Positions 26,517-34,965 of a DNA stretch of 64,000 bases are shown here, piece after piece. The notes under the pieces are model-generated. The model was given only the letters and a program-made list of their open reading frames with translations. It made no database searches and was not told the DNA's origin. The DNA comes from Paenibacillus antibioticophila. GTDB lineage: Bacteria > Bacillota > Bacilli > Paenibacillales > Paenibacillaceae. The first letter of the stretch is position 1. Each line of letters begins with the position of its first letter. Made by a program: the position numbers and the translations under genes. The DNA lies in assembly GCF_000455265.1 (NCBI RefSeq), contig NZ_HG005139.1, positions 369,495 to 433,494 on the forward strand, in the 5' to 3' direction.

Positions 26517-27359
26517 TTACACACTCCTCTTGTTTGATTTAAATAAGTTCTGTGTAAAGCGGTCGAGTACGATCGCCAGGACAACAACGGCCAAGCCGGC
26601 TTCAAAGCCCTGGCCGATCTTGAGTTGGGTGACCGCACGGTACACCGTTGCCCCAATCCCTTGTGCGCCGATCATCGATGCGATAACGACCATGGACAAT
26701 GAAAGCATAATGGTCTGGTTCACCCCGGCCATCATGGTCGGCATAGCGAGCGGCAGCTCCACCTTGATCAGCTTCTGCCAAGAGGTCGAGCCAAAAGCAT
26801 CAGAAGCTTCTGTAAGCTCTCCGGACACTTGCTTGATGCCGAGATGCGTCAGCCGAATCGTCGGCGGAATCGCAAAGATGACAGAAGCAATTACCCCTGG
26901 CACGACACCAAGGCTAAAGAAGGTAACTGCCGGCAGCAGGTAAACAAAGGCAGGCATCGTCTGCATGAAGTCCAGGACTGGAGCGACGATCCGGTTTGTT
27001 GTCTTACTGTAGGCGCAGATAATACCGATCGGAATCCCGAATAAAATGGAGAATAATCCGGAGGTAATGACAAGACCCAGGGTGCTCATCGTTTCCTGCC
27101 AATAGCCGAGATTATCAATCAGAAGAAATCCGATGATCGTGAACAGACTTAGCTTCCACTTGCCAATGAGGTAAGCGAGAACACCAATGATTGCTATAAA
27201 GATGAGCGGATGAGGAAATAAAAATACATTGGAGAAGAAATTAACAATCGTCTCAATGACCTCGGATATTGCTCCGAACAGAGGAGCAAGATGATCTTCC
27301 ATCCAGTCGACGGCTTGCTCGATTCCGTTCGCAATGGGCAGCTTAGGCAAGAAGCTCAT
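26517..27359 (-). CDS. opuAB: Glycine betaine ABC importer permease OpuAB
   Basis: A 280-residue inner-membrane permease of the ProW/OpuAB kind, with about seven hydrophobic segments. The ATPase-docking loop lies in SGELTEASDAFGSTSWQKLIKVELP (about residues 180-204), the EAA motif of this class. It overlaps the opuAA stop by four bases, so translation is coupled, and precedes opuAC. It forms the channel through which betaine is imported at high osmolarity. Confidence 0.9.
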   Translation of the reverse strand: MSFLPKLPIANGIEQAVDWMEDHLAPLFGAISEVIETIVNFFSNVFLFPHPLIFIAIIGVLAYLIGKWKLSLFTIIGFLLIDNLGYWQETMSTLGLVITSGLFSILFGIPIGIICAYSKTTNRIVAPVLDFMQTMPAFVYLLPAVTFFSLGVVPGVIASVIFAIPPTIRLTHLGIKQVSGELTEASDAFGSTSWQKLIKVELPLAMPTMMAGVNQTIMLSLSMVVIASMIGAQGIGATVYRAVTQLKIGQGFEAGLAVVVLAIVLDRFTQNLFKSNKRSV

Positions 27360-28564
27360 GATCGCTCACCTCCTTCTTTGTGACTGACTTCCCCGGCTAG
27401 AGCGCCGAGTACAGCTCCGCGAACGATGACTCCCATTAGCCTCTGTTGGTCATCCACGACAGCCAACGGCACGCGCGCCGAACTGGTGACCTCGAAGAGC
27501 TCGTTCAACAGCGTATCCGGAGTTACGCGAGGTCCGTCGGTGATCAGGATATCCTGCAGCCCGCCCCCTGTTTTTAAAATCTGGGAAGCATCTTCCGCTG
27601 TAATAACCCCAAGCAGACGTTTGGTACGGTCAATCACAAACAGGTTGGATATACCGCGTTCTCTCATCAATTCCAGCGCAACACGAGGTCCGCGATCCAG
27701 AGTGACCGTCTCGGGACGCCGCATGACACGGGAAGCGGTCAGTACCTTGGACAGGTCCACATCCTCGATGAACCGCTCCACATAGCGGTCGGCAGGCTGA
27801 GTCAGCATTTCCTCCGGGGTTCCAATCTGAATCAGCTCGCCATCCTTCATCAAGGCGATCCGGTCTCCGATACGAAGTGCCTCATCCAGATCATGTGTGA
27901 TGAATACAATCGTCTTCTTCATCTTATCCTGCAATGCCACCAGCTCATCCTGCATATCCCGGCGGATTAATGGGTCAAGGGCGCTGAATGCTTCATCCAT
28001 CAGCAGAATTTCGGGGTCATTAGCAAGCGCGCGGGCTAGCCCGACCCGCTGCTGCATGCCGCCGCTGAGTTGATCCGGATAATGATCTTCCCAGCCCTTT
28101 AATCCAACGAGCTCAAGGGAAGACATAGCCCGGCTGCGGCGCTCGGATTTCGCCACCTTTTGAACCTCCAGGCCGTATTCCACATTTTCCAGCACAGTAC
28201 GGTGTGGAAAGAGAGCGAACTTCTGAAAGACCATACTAATGCTTTTTCTGCGGAGCTCTCTAAGCTCGGATTTGTTCATTTTCCGAAGATCACGTCCGTG
28301 GAAGAGCACCTCTCCGCCGGTTGGCTCGATCAGCCGATTGAGCATGCGGACAAGCGTTGACTTTCCGCTTCCCGATAGTCCCATGATGACGAAGATTTCT
28401 CCCTCGCGAATTTCTAGGCTGACCTGATTTACACCGACGGTCAAATTTTTCTCTTTAGCTAGGCGTTCCTTGGAGTACCCTTGCTTTAACAGGTTAACGC
28501 CTTGCTCGGCACCCGGGCCAAATAGCTTGCTTAGTTGATTTACTTTCAATATTTCTTTTTGCAT
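27356..28564 (-). CDS. opuAA: Glycine betaine ABC importer ATPase OpuAA
   Basis: A 402-residue ATPase. Walker A GLSGSGKST is near residue 60, the signature LSGGMQQR near 168 and Walker B ILLMDEAFSALD near 188. Two CBS domains follow from about residue 280 (ISNLFVIDRTKRLLGVI and ARVPLAVVDDQQRLMGVIV). In OpuA-type importers these regulate transport by sensing ionic strength or cyclic-di-AMP. It is the first gene of the operon; the 284-bp gap to the divergent regulator gene should hold the osmotic promoter. Confidence 0.92.
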   Translation of the reverse strand: MQKEILKVNQLSKLFGPGAEQGVNLLKQGYSKERLAKEKNLTVGVNQVSLEIREGEIFVIMGLSGSGKSTLVRMLNRLIEPTGGEVLFHGRDLRKMNKSELRELRRKSISMVFQKFALFPHRTVLENVEYGLEVQKVAKSERRSRAMSSLELVGLKGWEDHYPDQLSGGMQQRVGLARALANDPEILLMDEAFSALDPLIRRDMQDELVALQDKMKKTIVFITHDLDEALRIGDRIALMKDGELIQIGTPEEMLTQPADRYVERFIEDVDLSKVLTASRVMRRPETVTLDRGPRVALELMRERGISNLFVIDRTKRLLGVITAEDASQILKTGGGLQDILITDGPRVTPDTLLNELFEVTSSARVPLAVVDDQQRLMGVIVRGAVLGALAGEVSHKEGGERS

Positions 28565-28848
28565 GCACTCACCTCTTACTATTTACTATTTTCAATAAAT
28601 TCTGTCTCCCGTGTTAACCCATGCAATAAGTCTAGCAAACGAACAAGCAAAACCCAAACGTGATTACAGTACGTATAGAACGTACAGAAAAAACAGAACG
28701 TAAAGATACTTGAGAATGCTCCGGATTGCTCAAATATCCTGCCCAATCTGATTCTTTACTTTTTAAGCTGCTTTTCTTAAGATAGAGGAAGCATAGCTCA
28801 TAAGAGCAAGAAGTACAGCTATCGTCAGAACTGGAGGTCGCATGACAC

Positions 28849-29409
28849 ATGAGCGCAAGCCTGAATCAGCTAACGTCGGAACAGCAGGCTGAACTGATGA
28901 AAATTCGTAAGCGTGTAATAGAAGCAATCGGCAGCAATATGGATTTATATGGAATATCGCATTCGACGGGCCATTTATACGGGCTGCTTTTTTTTGCAGA
29001 TAAACCGATGACTCTTGACGAGATGGGTATGGAAATGAAGATGAGCAAGACCAGCATGAGTACGGGAGTGCGGGCGCTGCTGGATCTCCGAATGGTTAAT
29101 AAGGTGTGGGAGAAGGGATCTCGTAAGGATTTGTACGAGGTTGAATATGACTGGCACCAGACCTTTACGGATTTTTTCGCGATTAAGTGGAGAAAAGCTG
29201 TGGAGAGTAATCTTCTTGTCCTTCGTAAAGCTATGAATGAAATCCATAAAACGTTGAAGTCCGATGATAAGCCGCATGAATCTTATTGTTCAATATTGGA
29301 GGAAGACCTGCGCAAGATGGAGCAAGCGGTGCAATACTATTTGTGGCTTGATCGTCTGATCGACGTTATGGAGAGCGGGGACATCTACAATCTGGTGCCG
29401 AAAGAATAA
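28849..29409 (+). CDS. GbsR/OpcR-type transcriptional regulator
   Basis: A 186-residue MarR-superfamily repressor of the GbsR group. The winged helix spans about residues 45-95, with DEMGMEMKMSKTSMSTGVRALLDL as the helix-turn-helix and KVWEKGSRKDLYEVE as the wing. GbsR/OpcR proteins control choline and betaine uptake or synthesis genes. Its divergent position to opuAA suggests control of the importer and of itself. The ATG has GGAGG about 11 bases upstream, a somewhat long spacing. A strong terminator follows. Confidence 0.85.
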   Translation: MSASLNQLTSEQQAELMKIRKRVIEAIGSNMDLYGISHSTGHLYGLLFFADKPMTLDEMGMEMKMSKTSMSTGVRALLDLRMVNKVWEKGSRKDLYEVEYDWHQTFTDFFAIKWRKAVESNLLVLRKAMNEIHKTLKSDDKPHESYCSILEEDLRKMEQAVQYYLWLDRLIDVMESGDIYNLVPKE

Positions 29410-29421
29410 ATGAACATGAAG

Positions 29422-29462
29422 CAGGCCATCCGGGAATCACTCCGGATGGCCTGTTTATTATT
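29422..29462 (+). terminator. Terminator after the GbsR-type gene
   Basis: CAGGCCATCCGG and its exact complement CCGGATGGCCTG enclose eight bases, followed by TTTATTATTA. Confidence 0.88.
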
Positions 29463-29560
29463 ACGGCTTTAGCCAGTTGAGCTCACGAATGCAAGCAAGA
29501 TTGCACGTAAGCCTTGATCTGACCAGACTTATTCTAGCCATGCTCCTTCTGGTCGCAATT

Positions 29561-29740
29561 TAGTGAAATTACTTCCCTTATATTCTCCGTTCGGCGTTCA
29601 AAGCCACCTGTAGTGAAAAAACTTACCTTAAAACCCAAAAATTTGTAAAACCCACGTTTTAGCCAACTTTAAGCGCAAAAGTTTCACTATTTCCGCTCCT
29701 CTTACCATTTCCCCCGAATGTAAGGTAACTTTGTTCACTA
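29561..29740. repeat. Block of TAGTGAAA-type repeats with inverted arm
   Basis: Two direct copies start exactly 50 bases apart (29561 and 29611; they agree at 17 of 20 places). An inverted copy at 29721-29740 (TAAGGTAACTTTGTTCACTA) differs from the second at three places. A shorter inverted fragment (GTTTCACTA) lies at 29681-29689. A large fold-back is possible. Confidence 0.6.
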
Positions 29741-29842
29741 AATGCATGTGCAATACGTGTTTGCATGTAGATGACTCACCGTCATCATATTGCGAAACAC
29801 CGTACACTGGAACTGAGTGCGATGCGAGATGTGAAGTCGCCT

Positions 29843-29900
29843 TTGCTCGCGGATTTCTCCCTTGTTAGAACTTAGTTCAATCAAAGAAATCCGCGAGCAA
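29843..29900. repeat. Long perfect hairpin
   Basis: TTGCTCGCGGATTTCT (29843-29858) and AGAAATCCGCGAGCAA (29885-29900) are exact complements around a 26-base loop. Weaker pairing seems to extend outward through GTGAAG (29831-29836) and CTTCAC (29919-29924), so a larger stem is likely. No T-tract directly follows. Confidence 0.7.
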
Positions 29901-29959
29901 CAGCGATCGTAGCGAACTCTTCACACGTTGCCCCCGCACGTGCAATTCAACTTATATAG

Positions 29960-32239
29960 TTACTCATATACGCCGATATCGGCAATCATGACACGGCCCA
30001 TCCCGTTATAAAGGTGAAAGCTGAGCCTTCCGATACCGGCTTCCGGATTGAACCGGGAATCTGCTTCAGAAAAGGTATCCAGGTTTAACTGAAAGGTCTG
30101 GAAGACAGATTCCGTAGGCTGCTTGTATTTTCCGTCCGATAAGTGGAGATCAAGCCAAGGATGCAGAGTGAACCGGGTCTCGGGAAGCGGCTGCAGCGCC
30201 ATGAACTGTGAGAGCGGAAGCGAGACGGCAATCCCATCCATGGTTTCCAGTTCAATTTCAATCTCCATCGGTTCCGGCGGGATATCCTCAGCAGAGGACT
30301 TCGCCGGTTTATCTAATTCATAGCTTCTGTCCGCCATGGCGAAAGACAGGATACCGATGCCGCCTGCCGGCTGTGGAGCACCCTGCTCCCAATCCAGTGT
30401 ATAAGTGGATACCTCCTCAGAGGATTCCCTGCGTTCCAGCATAATCCCTTTTGTGCCTTTTCCCGTATTGCGGCGGTTCTTGGCTTCTTCCTCTCGCCAA
30501 ATGACTTCCTCGCCCTCTGCGGTTCCACCCTCAGGGAGGGTGATCCGGTTGGCATCCTCATCGAATCGGGTCCATGCTGTCATGGAACTGCTCTCGAAAC
30601 GATTAAAATAAGAAGTCTCCGGCAGCCAGTCCAGGGCTTGACGGGAGTCAACGAATAGAGGCGTATACTGCTCCTTGCCATGCAATGCAGCTTCCAGAAA
30701 AGCCGATATATACACCTTGGCAATCTGGCGTTGCTCTGCCGGTGTGAGCAGTCCCTGCCGGTTCAGCAGAATTCCCTTCGGATAACTGACATCATGTCTC
30801 CCCCAACCGGTATTGAACTGGCTGTGGTTAGCATCTCCGATGTAGAGGGCGGCTTTGAAATAATACTCTTCATCCCCGCTGGAAGAAGTAAAGGAGGTTC
30901 GAACGTACTGTCTTTCCCCGTCAAAATCACTGACATCCCCATCCCTTGCTCCTTGCAGCGTTAAATAATTGATGTTCTCCAGCTCAGCCAGATTCCCATC
31001 CACTTTTTTATCCGTAGGGGCAATAGCGGCAACCGCTTGAATCTGATATTGCTCAAGTCCTTCAAGCCCGGGATCGGAGTCGAACCAGCGCTGATAATCC
31101 GAAGCCATGGCAACCGCCTGACCTCCGCGTGAATGGCCGATCATTGCAATCTTGTCAAAGTTCACCTTTTGATAAAAAGGAGACTCCGCATCCCCGGCAA
31201 AGGCGCCAATCTGCTGCAAATGCTTCAAGAGCATCCATGCGCGCACCTTCATATCGTTATCGGGAATACCGGTCCACACAGAGTAATTCAGGAAATTCTC
31301 GTCCACGGAGACCGCGATGTATCCCCGGCTTGCCAGCAGATTTCCGAGATAAGCATAACCGTCGTCTGAGTAGTCCTCCATCAGGTGGTTCCCGTGTACA
31401 ATCAGCACGAGCGGAAAACTGCCGGACCCTTCCGGCATCCACACTCTGCCATTCACCGGGAGCGATTTCTCATTGAATCCCCAATATTTTGTCCGGAGAC
31501 GGTTCCACTTTTTAATATAGGCGGAAGCATCCACACTCTCCGTAGTATAGTCGCTCTGTTCGCCGAATTCCGGCTGCCAGTAATCCTTGCCGCTGCCATA
31601 GGTAAAATGATGGACCTCATAGGAGCCGGCAACAGAGGGATCCGCAGCCGTTAACTCTTCAATAACCACATCGCTGTCTGCGCTGACTTCCATATCATGC
31701 TGGGCCTGCTCAGGCCAGAGGGCGGCTGTCAGCAGCATAAGAACAAGCACAGAGCTGATCGTGAATTTCGTCCGAAAACGTACCTGCCGGGAGGCAAGTA
31801 CAGCGAATATAAACCCGCCGACAATTCCTGCAACAGTCAATATGCCTGTTACAATGGAAGAAATAAGTACGGATTGATCCTCCTGATAGAAGATCAGATA
31901 GACCGCAGCAATATTAAACAGCAAGCTGCCATAATACAGCCTGGGCCCGGGAACTCCGAGCAGTGCCAGCAGGAACGCAGCGATATGGCACAGGATGAAG
32001 TGAGCCAGCGTTCCTAGAAATAAGAAGACAAGGATATCAAAGGCGACGCCGAACCCGGTAGGCATTCCCATGGCAGCAAGCATAAATGCAAAGATGCCGG
32101 CCCCCCAGGGACCGGCAATGGCAAGCCGCCAATAGGCGGTATCATATTGATAAGTTCGCCGGATCCGATCGCGCAGTCTGAGGCGAAACGGGCGTCTGCG
32201 CGGTTTGATCACATATTGTGTCTGGTAAGGAAGTTCCAT
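29960..32239 (-). CDS. Membrane-anchored alpha/beta hydrolase
   Basis: About 759 residues. The start ATG at 32239 is preferred to TTG 32251 because GGGGG lies seven bases before it. The first 180 residues hold four to five membrane helices (for example GIFAFMLAAMGMPTGFGVAF and IVTGILTVAGIVGGFIFAVLA). An alpha/beta-hydrolase domain follows: LVLIVHGNH near residue 275 (oxyanion loop), GHSRGG near 368 (nucleophile Ser) and GDANHSQF near 470 (probable catalytic His). The C-terminal 250 residues are beta-rich. The orientation (hydrolase inside or outside) and the substrate are unknown; relatives are annotated as lipase- or chlorophyllase-like. It is transcribed alone. Confidence 0.78.
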   Translation of the reverse strand: MELPYQTQYVIKPRRRPFRLRLRDRIRRTYQYDTAYWRLAIAGPWGAGIFAFMLAAMGMPTGFGVAFDILVFLFLGTLAHFILCHIAAFLLALLGVPGPRLYYGSLLFNIAAVYLIFYQEDQSVLISSIVTGILTVAGIVGGFIFAVLASRQVRFRTKFTISSVLVLMLLTAALWPEQAQHDMEVSADSDVVIEELTAADPSVAGSYEVHHFTYGSGKDYWQPEFGEQSDYTTESVDASAYIKKWNRLRTKYWGFNEKSLPVNGRVWMPEGSGSFPLVLIVHGNHLMEDYSDDGYAYLGNLLASRGYIAVSVDENFLNYSVWTGIPDNDMKVRAWMLLKHLQQIGAFAGDAESPFYQKVNFDKIAMIGHSRGGQAVAMASDYQRWFDSDPGLEGLEQYQIQAVAAIAPTDKKVDGNLAELENINYLTLQGARDGDVSDFDGERQYVRTSFTSSSGDEEYYFKAALYIGDANHSQFNTGWGRHDVSYPKGILLNRQGLLTPAEQRQIAKVYISAFLEAALHGKEQYTPLFVDSRQALDWLPETSYFNRFESSSMTAWTRFDEDANRITLPEGGTAEGEEVIWREEEAKNRRNTGKGTKGIMLERRESSEEVSTYTLDWEQGAPQPAGGIGILSFAMADRSYELDKPAKSSAEDIPPEPMEIEIELETMDGIAVSLPLSQFMALQPLPETRFTLHPWLDLHLSDGKYKQPTESVFQTFQLNLDTFSEADSRFNPEAGIGRLSFHLYNGMGRVMIADIGVYE

Positions 32240-32366
32240 AGTATCCCCCAAGTCTTGTACTCTGCCATCAGCAAGTAGTTACAATACGTTTACTATTGTA
32301 GCATGCATGCCAAAGAGAGAGAACAGGATAATCCCGGGTTGTGCGGTAAAAGACGGACGCAAATGC

Positions 32367-32793
32367 TTAACTGGTCAGCTTTGGCGACCCGGTTTTCTTG
32401 AAGCGGAGAATGGACCAGACCGTTAATATTCCCAGCACCGCCAGACACACCGCGATGCTGATTCGATTCTGAGGATCCAGCAGTACGACGAAGCCGGGAA
32501 CAGCCATCAGCAGGCGAAACAGCCCGTCTTGGGCAAAATAGGCGATCAGGGACCCCGTAATCAAAAGAACGGCTACCCACTGCAAACTGCGAACAGGCAC
32601 GCCTTTGGATGAGAGCCTTGCGAGTCCCGAAGGCGCTTCGCCCCCGATAGCCATGGAGTGCAGCACCCGCTCCGAATCCTGGGCTTCAGATAAAGTCAGC
32701 CCGAATCCCTGTGCCGATTACCCCGCCCATGGCCATGAAGCTGATGTGACGGGGAAGTAATTTCCTTTGAAGTGACGTATGTTCTGAATTCAA
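32367..32793 (-). pseudogene. Decayed amino-acid permease (AAT/APC family)
   Basis: Only the two ends of an amino-acid permease remain. Read leftward, a TTG start at 32793 with AGGAGG eight bases upstream opens LQRKLLPRHISFMAMGGVIGTG, the standard N-terminus of AAT permeases, and stops soon after. A second reading frame then gives SERVLHSMAIGGEAPSGLARL, which corresponds to the region near transmembrane helix 8, followed by the last helices to KKTGSPKLTS. The central several hundred residues are absent and the frame is shifted. So an internal deletion has removed most of the gene; it should be inactive. Confidence 0.75.
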
Positions 32794-32984
32794 TCAAAAA
32801 GCCTCCTGAGCTTCAATGAAATGCATAGCTATTGAATCATCTTACAATAATTCTCACGGAATGTAATCTTAATGTTACCTTGTTGATTAGTATCAGATTT
32901 CGTTGATTGAGCAGATAGTAAGCGCGCTTTCATTTTCTTAAAATAAAGGGTAGACGGAGAAAGCAGTAGAGGGAGGATACATAA

Positions 32985-33944
32985 ATGGCGCAATTATCCG
33001 TGGAAAACAGGCTGGAACCGGCTGCGGACAAGAAGAGAAGCGGATTCTGGAGGTTTATCAAGCAGTGGGATTTGCAGCTTATGGTCATACCGGCATTAAT
33101 TTTGATCTTTATTTTTAGTTATATCCCGATGTATGGCATCCTGATGGCTTTTCAGGATTACAAAATCGGAAGAAGTTTTTCCAGCAGTCCGTGGGTAGGG
33201 TTCAAGCACTTCGCTTATTTCTTCAATGCACCGGAATTCAAAAACGTGATGAGAAACACGATCGTTATCAGTTTTCTGAAATTTCTCATCGGATTTCCGG
33301 CCCCGATTGTTCTGGCTCTCATGCTGAATGAAGTTAGAAAGATGGCCTTCAAACGGGTTGTGCAGACGATCACTTATTTGCCGCACTTTATGTCCTGGGT
33401 TATCCTGGGCGGTCTGGTCAGCGCATTGCTTGCGGTGGATAACGGGAGCATCAACATGCTTCTGGAGAAGCTGAACTTCATAGACAAGCCAATTAACTTT
33501 TTGTCATTGCCTCAATATTTCTGGGGGATTCTCGTAACGACGAACGTCTGGAAGGAAATCGGATTTGGCTCTATCGTCTACCTTGCGGCGATCGCCGGTG
33601 TGGATCCAAATACATATGAGGCTGCATCGATCGATGGTGCGAGCCGATTCAAGCAAATTTATCTGATTACGCTTCCATCCATTATGCCTGTTATCAGCAT
33701 CTTCATGATTTTGGCGATCGGCAATCTGTTGAGCGCGGGTTTTGAGGATATTTTGATTCTCGCCGCCAACCCGGCCATCCGGGATGTATCCGATGTATTG
33801 GATACGTATGTGGTGCGTGTCGGGATCGACAATTACCGATACTCCTATGCAACTGCCGTTGGGGTCTTCAAAGCCGTAGTCAGCGTCGGTTTGCTAAGCT
33901 TGGCCAATTTCATAGCACGGCGGTCGGGCAACAGTTTGTGGTAA
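32985..33944 (+). CDS. ABC sugar importer permease, LplB type (second system)
   Basis: A 319-residue CUT1 permease, the first gene of a second importer operon. The first membrane helix is near residue 32 (LQLMVIPALILIFIFSYIP); the EAA loop EAASIDGASRFKQIYLITLP is near 222. GGGAGG precedes the ATG. The upstream gap holds the ten-base palindrome AAGCGCGCTT (32922-32931), which could be part of a LacI/CcpA-type site but does not fit the cre spacing. It resembles the LplB at 12721 in layout but clearly belongs to a separate operon. Confidence 0.9.
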   Translation: MAQLSVENRLEPAADKKRSGFWRFIKQWDLQLMVIPALILIFIFSYIPMYGILMAFQDYKIGRSFSSSPWVGFKHFAYFFNAPEFKNVMRNTIVISFLKFLIGFPAPIVLALMLNEVRKMAFKRVVQTITYLPHFMSWVILGGLVSALLAVDNGSINMLLEKLNFIDKPINFLSLPQYFWGILVTTNVWKEIGFGSIVYLAAIAGVDPNTYEAASIDGASRFKQIYLITLPSIMPVISIFMILAIGNLLSAGFEDILILAANPAIRDVSDVLDTYVVRVGIDNYRYSYATAVGVFKAVVSVGLLSLANFIARRSGNSLW

Positions 33945-33974
33945 TCCGGATATAATCAGAGGAGGTTGCTTGAT

Positions 33975-34871
33975 ATGAAAGACACCTTGGGTGATCGCTT
34001 TATGATGATTTTCATCTATTCATTTCTTATTTTGCTCGCGGTTTCTACGCTGTATCCCTTCTTGAACGCTTTAGCGGTATCTTTTAACCAGGGGCTTGAT
34101 ACTTCCAAAGGCGGAGTTACGCTATGGCCGAGAGTATTCACCTTGGAAAACTATAACGTCGTCTTTAAGGACGACCGTTTGATGAGCGGATTCTTCATCT
34201 CGGTTCTACGAACCATCATTGGCACGGCATCCGCGATTCTGTGCACAGCGATCTTTTCTTACGGCATGTCCAAAAAGGAACTGATGGGCCGTAAATATTA
34301 TATGGTTATGTGTATTATTACGATGTATTTCGGCGGCGGATTGATTCCTACCTTCATGCTGATTCGCAACCTGGGTTTGATGAACTCCTTCTGGGTCTTC
34401 ATTATCCCTTCGCTGATTGGCGTGTGGAACATGATCATTTTCCGAACCTTCTTCCAAGGGCTTCCGAATGGATTGGAGGAGTCGGCCAAAATCGACGGCT
34501 GCGGGAACTGGGGCACCCTGTTCAGAATCGTTCTCCCATTGTCGGGACCGGTTATCGCCACCCTGGCGCTGTTTACCGCCGTGTATCACTGGAATGAATG
34601 GTTCCTTGCCGGGATTTATATTTCCGATCAGAATAAATACCCGATCCAGACGATTTTACGGCAGATTCTGTTATCCAATATCGTCTCCGAACAAGGGGGA
34701 GGGGGGCTGGATGCTTCATCGCTGGCCCACATGCAGCGGGCTAAAACGATCACAAGCAAATCGCTTTCGATGGCGACGATGATCGTTGCTACACTTCCAA
34801 TTATTTGCGTCTATCCTTTTGTACAAAAATACTTTGTCAAGGGCGTACTGGTGGGTTCACTGAAGGAGTAG
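33975..34871 (+). CDS. ABC sugar importer permease, YtcP type (second system)
   Basis: A 298-residue second permease subunit. ATG 33975 is preferred to TTG 33966, because the GGAGG at 33961-33965 is correctly spaced only for the ATG. The EAA loop 'EESAKIDGCGNWGTLFRIVLP' is near residue 170, with Glu-Glu-Ser replacing the usual Glu-Ala-Ala. The C-terminus YPFVQKYFVKGVLVGSLKE is typical. It lies 30 bases after the first permease and 94 bases before the binding-protein gene. Confidence 0.9.
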   Translation: MKDTLGDRFMMIFIYSFLILLAVSTLYPFLNALAVSFNQGLDTSKGGVTLWPRVFTLENYNVVFKDDRLMSGFFISVLRTIIGTASAILCTAIFSYGMSKKELMGRKYYMVMCIITMYFGGGLIPTFMLIRNLGLMNSFWVFIIPSLIGVWNMIIFRTFFQGLPNGLEESAKIDGCGNWGTLFRIVLPLSGPVIATLALFTAVYHWNEWFLAGIYISDQNKYPIQTILRQILLSNIVSEQGGGGLDASSLAHMQRAKTITSKSLSMATMIVATLPIICVYPFVQKYFVKGVLVGSLKE

Positions 34872-34965
34872 GTGAAGTGGACGAACGACATCTCGAGCGG
34901 GTTTAGAGCACAAGCTTTAACCATAGATCCTATCATTTGTATTTCAGAAAGGGGAAAGCAACGCT

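Larger units (their letters stand above)
29463..29959. repeat. Gene-free stretch made of repeats
   Basis: This 0.5-kb gap holds no credible gene. It carries (a) three 20-base units of TAGTGAAA..ACTT.CCTTA type at 29561-29580, 29611-29630 and, inverted, 29721-29740; (b) a perfect 16-base inverted repeat at 29843-29858/29885-29900; (c) the 17-mer CTTCACACGTTGCCCCC at 29919-29935, also found at 1760-1776. Together they suggest nested short interspersed repeats. Confidence 0.65.

Noticed and set aside
29561-29740. CRISPR array.
   Set aside because: Only two direct units plus inverted copies, irregular spacing and no cas genes.
32918-32935. A cre box ahead of the second importer operon (GTAAGCGCGCTTTCA).
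   Set aside because: Half-sites are two bases too far apart for the cre consensus; kept only as a palindrome.
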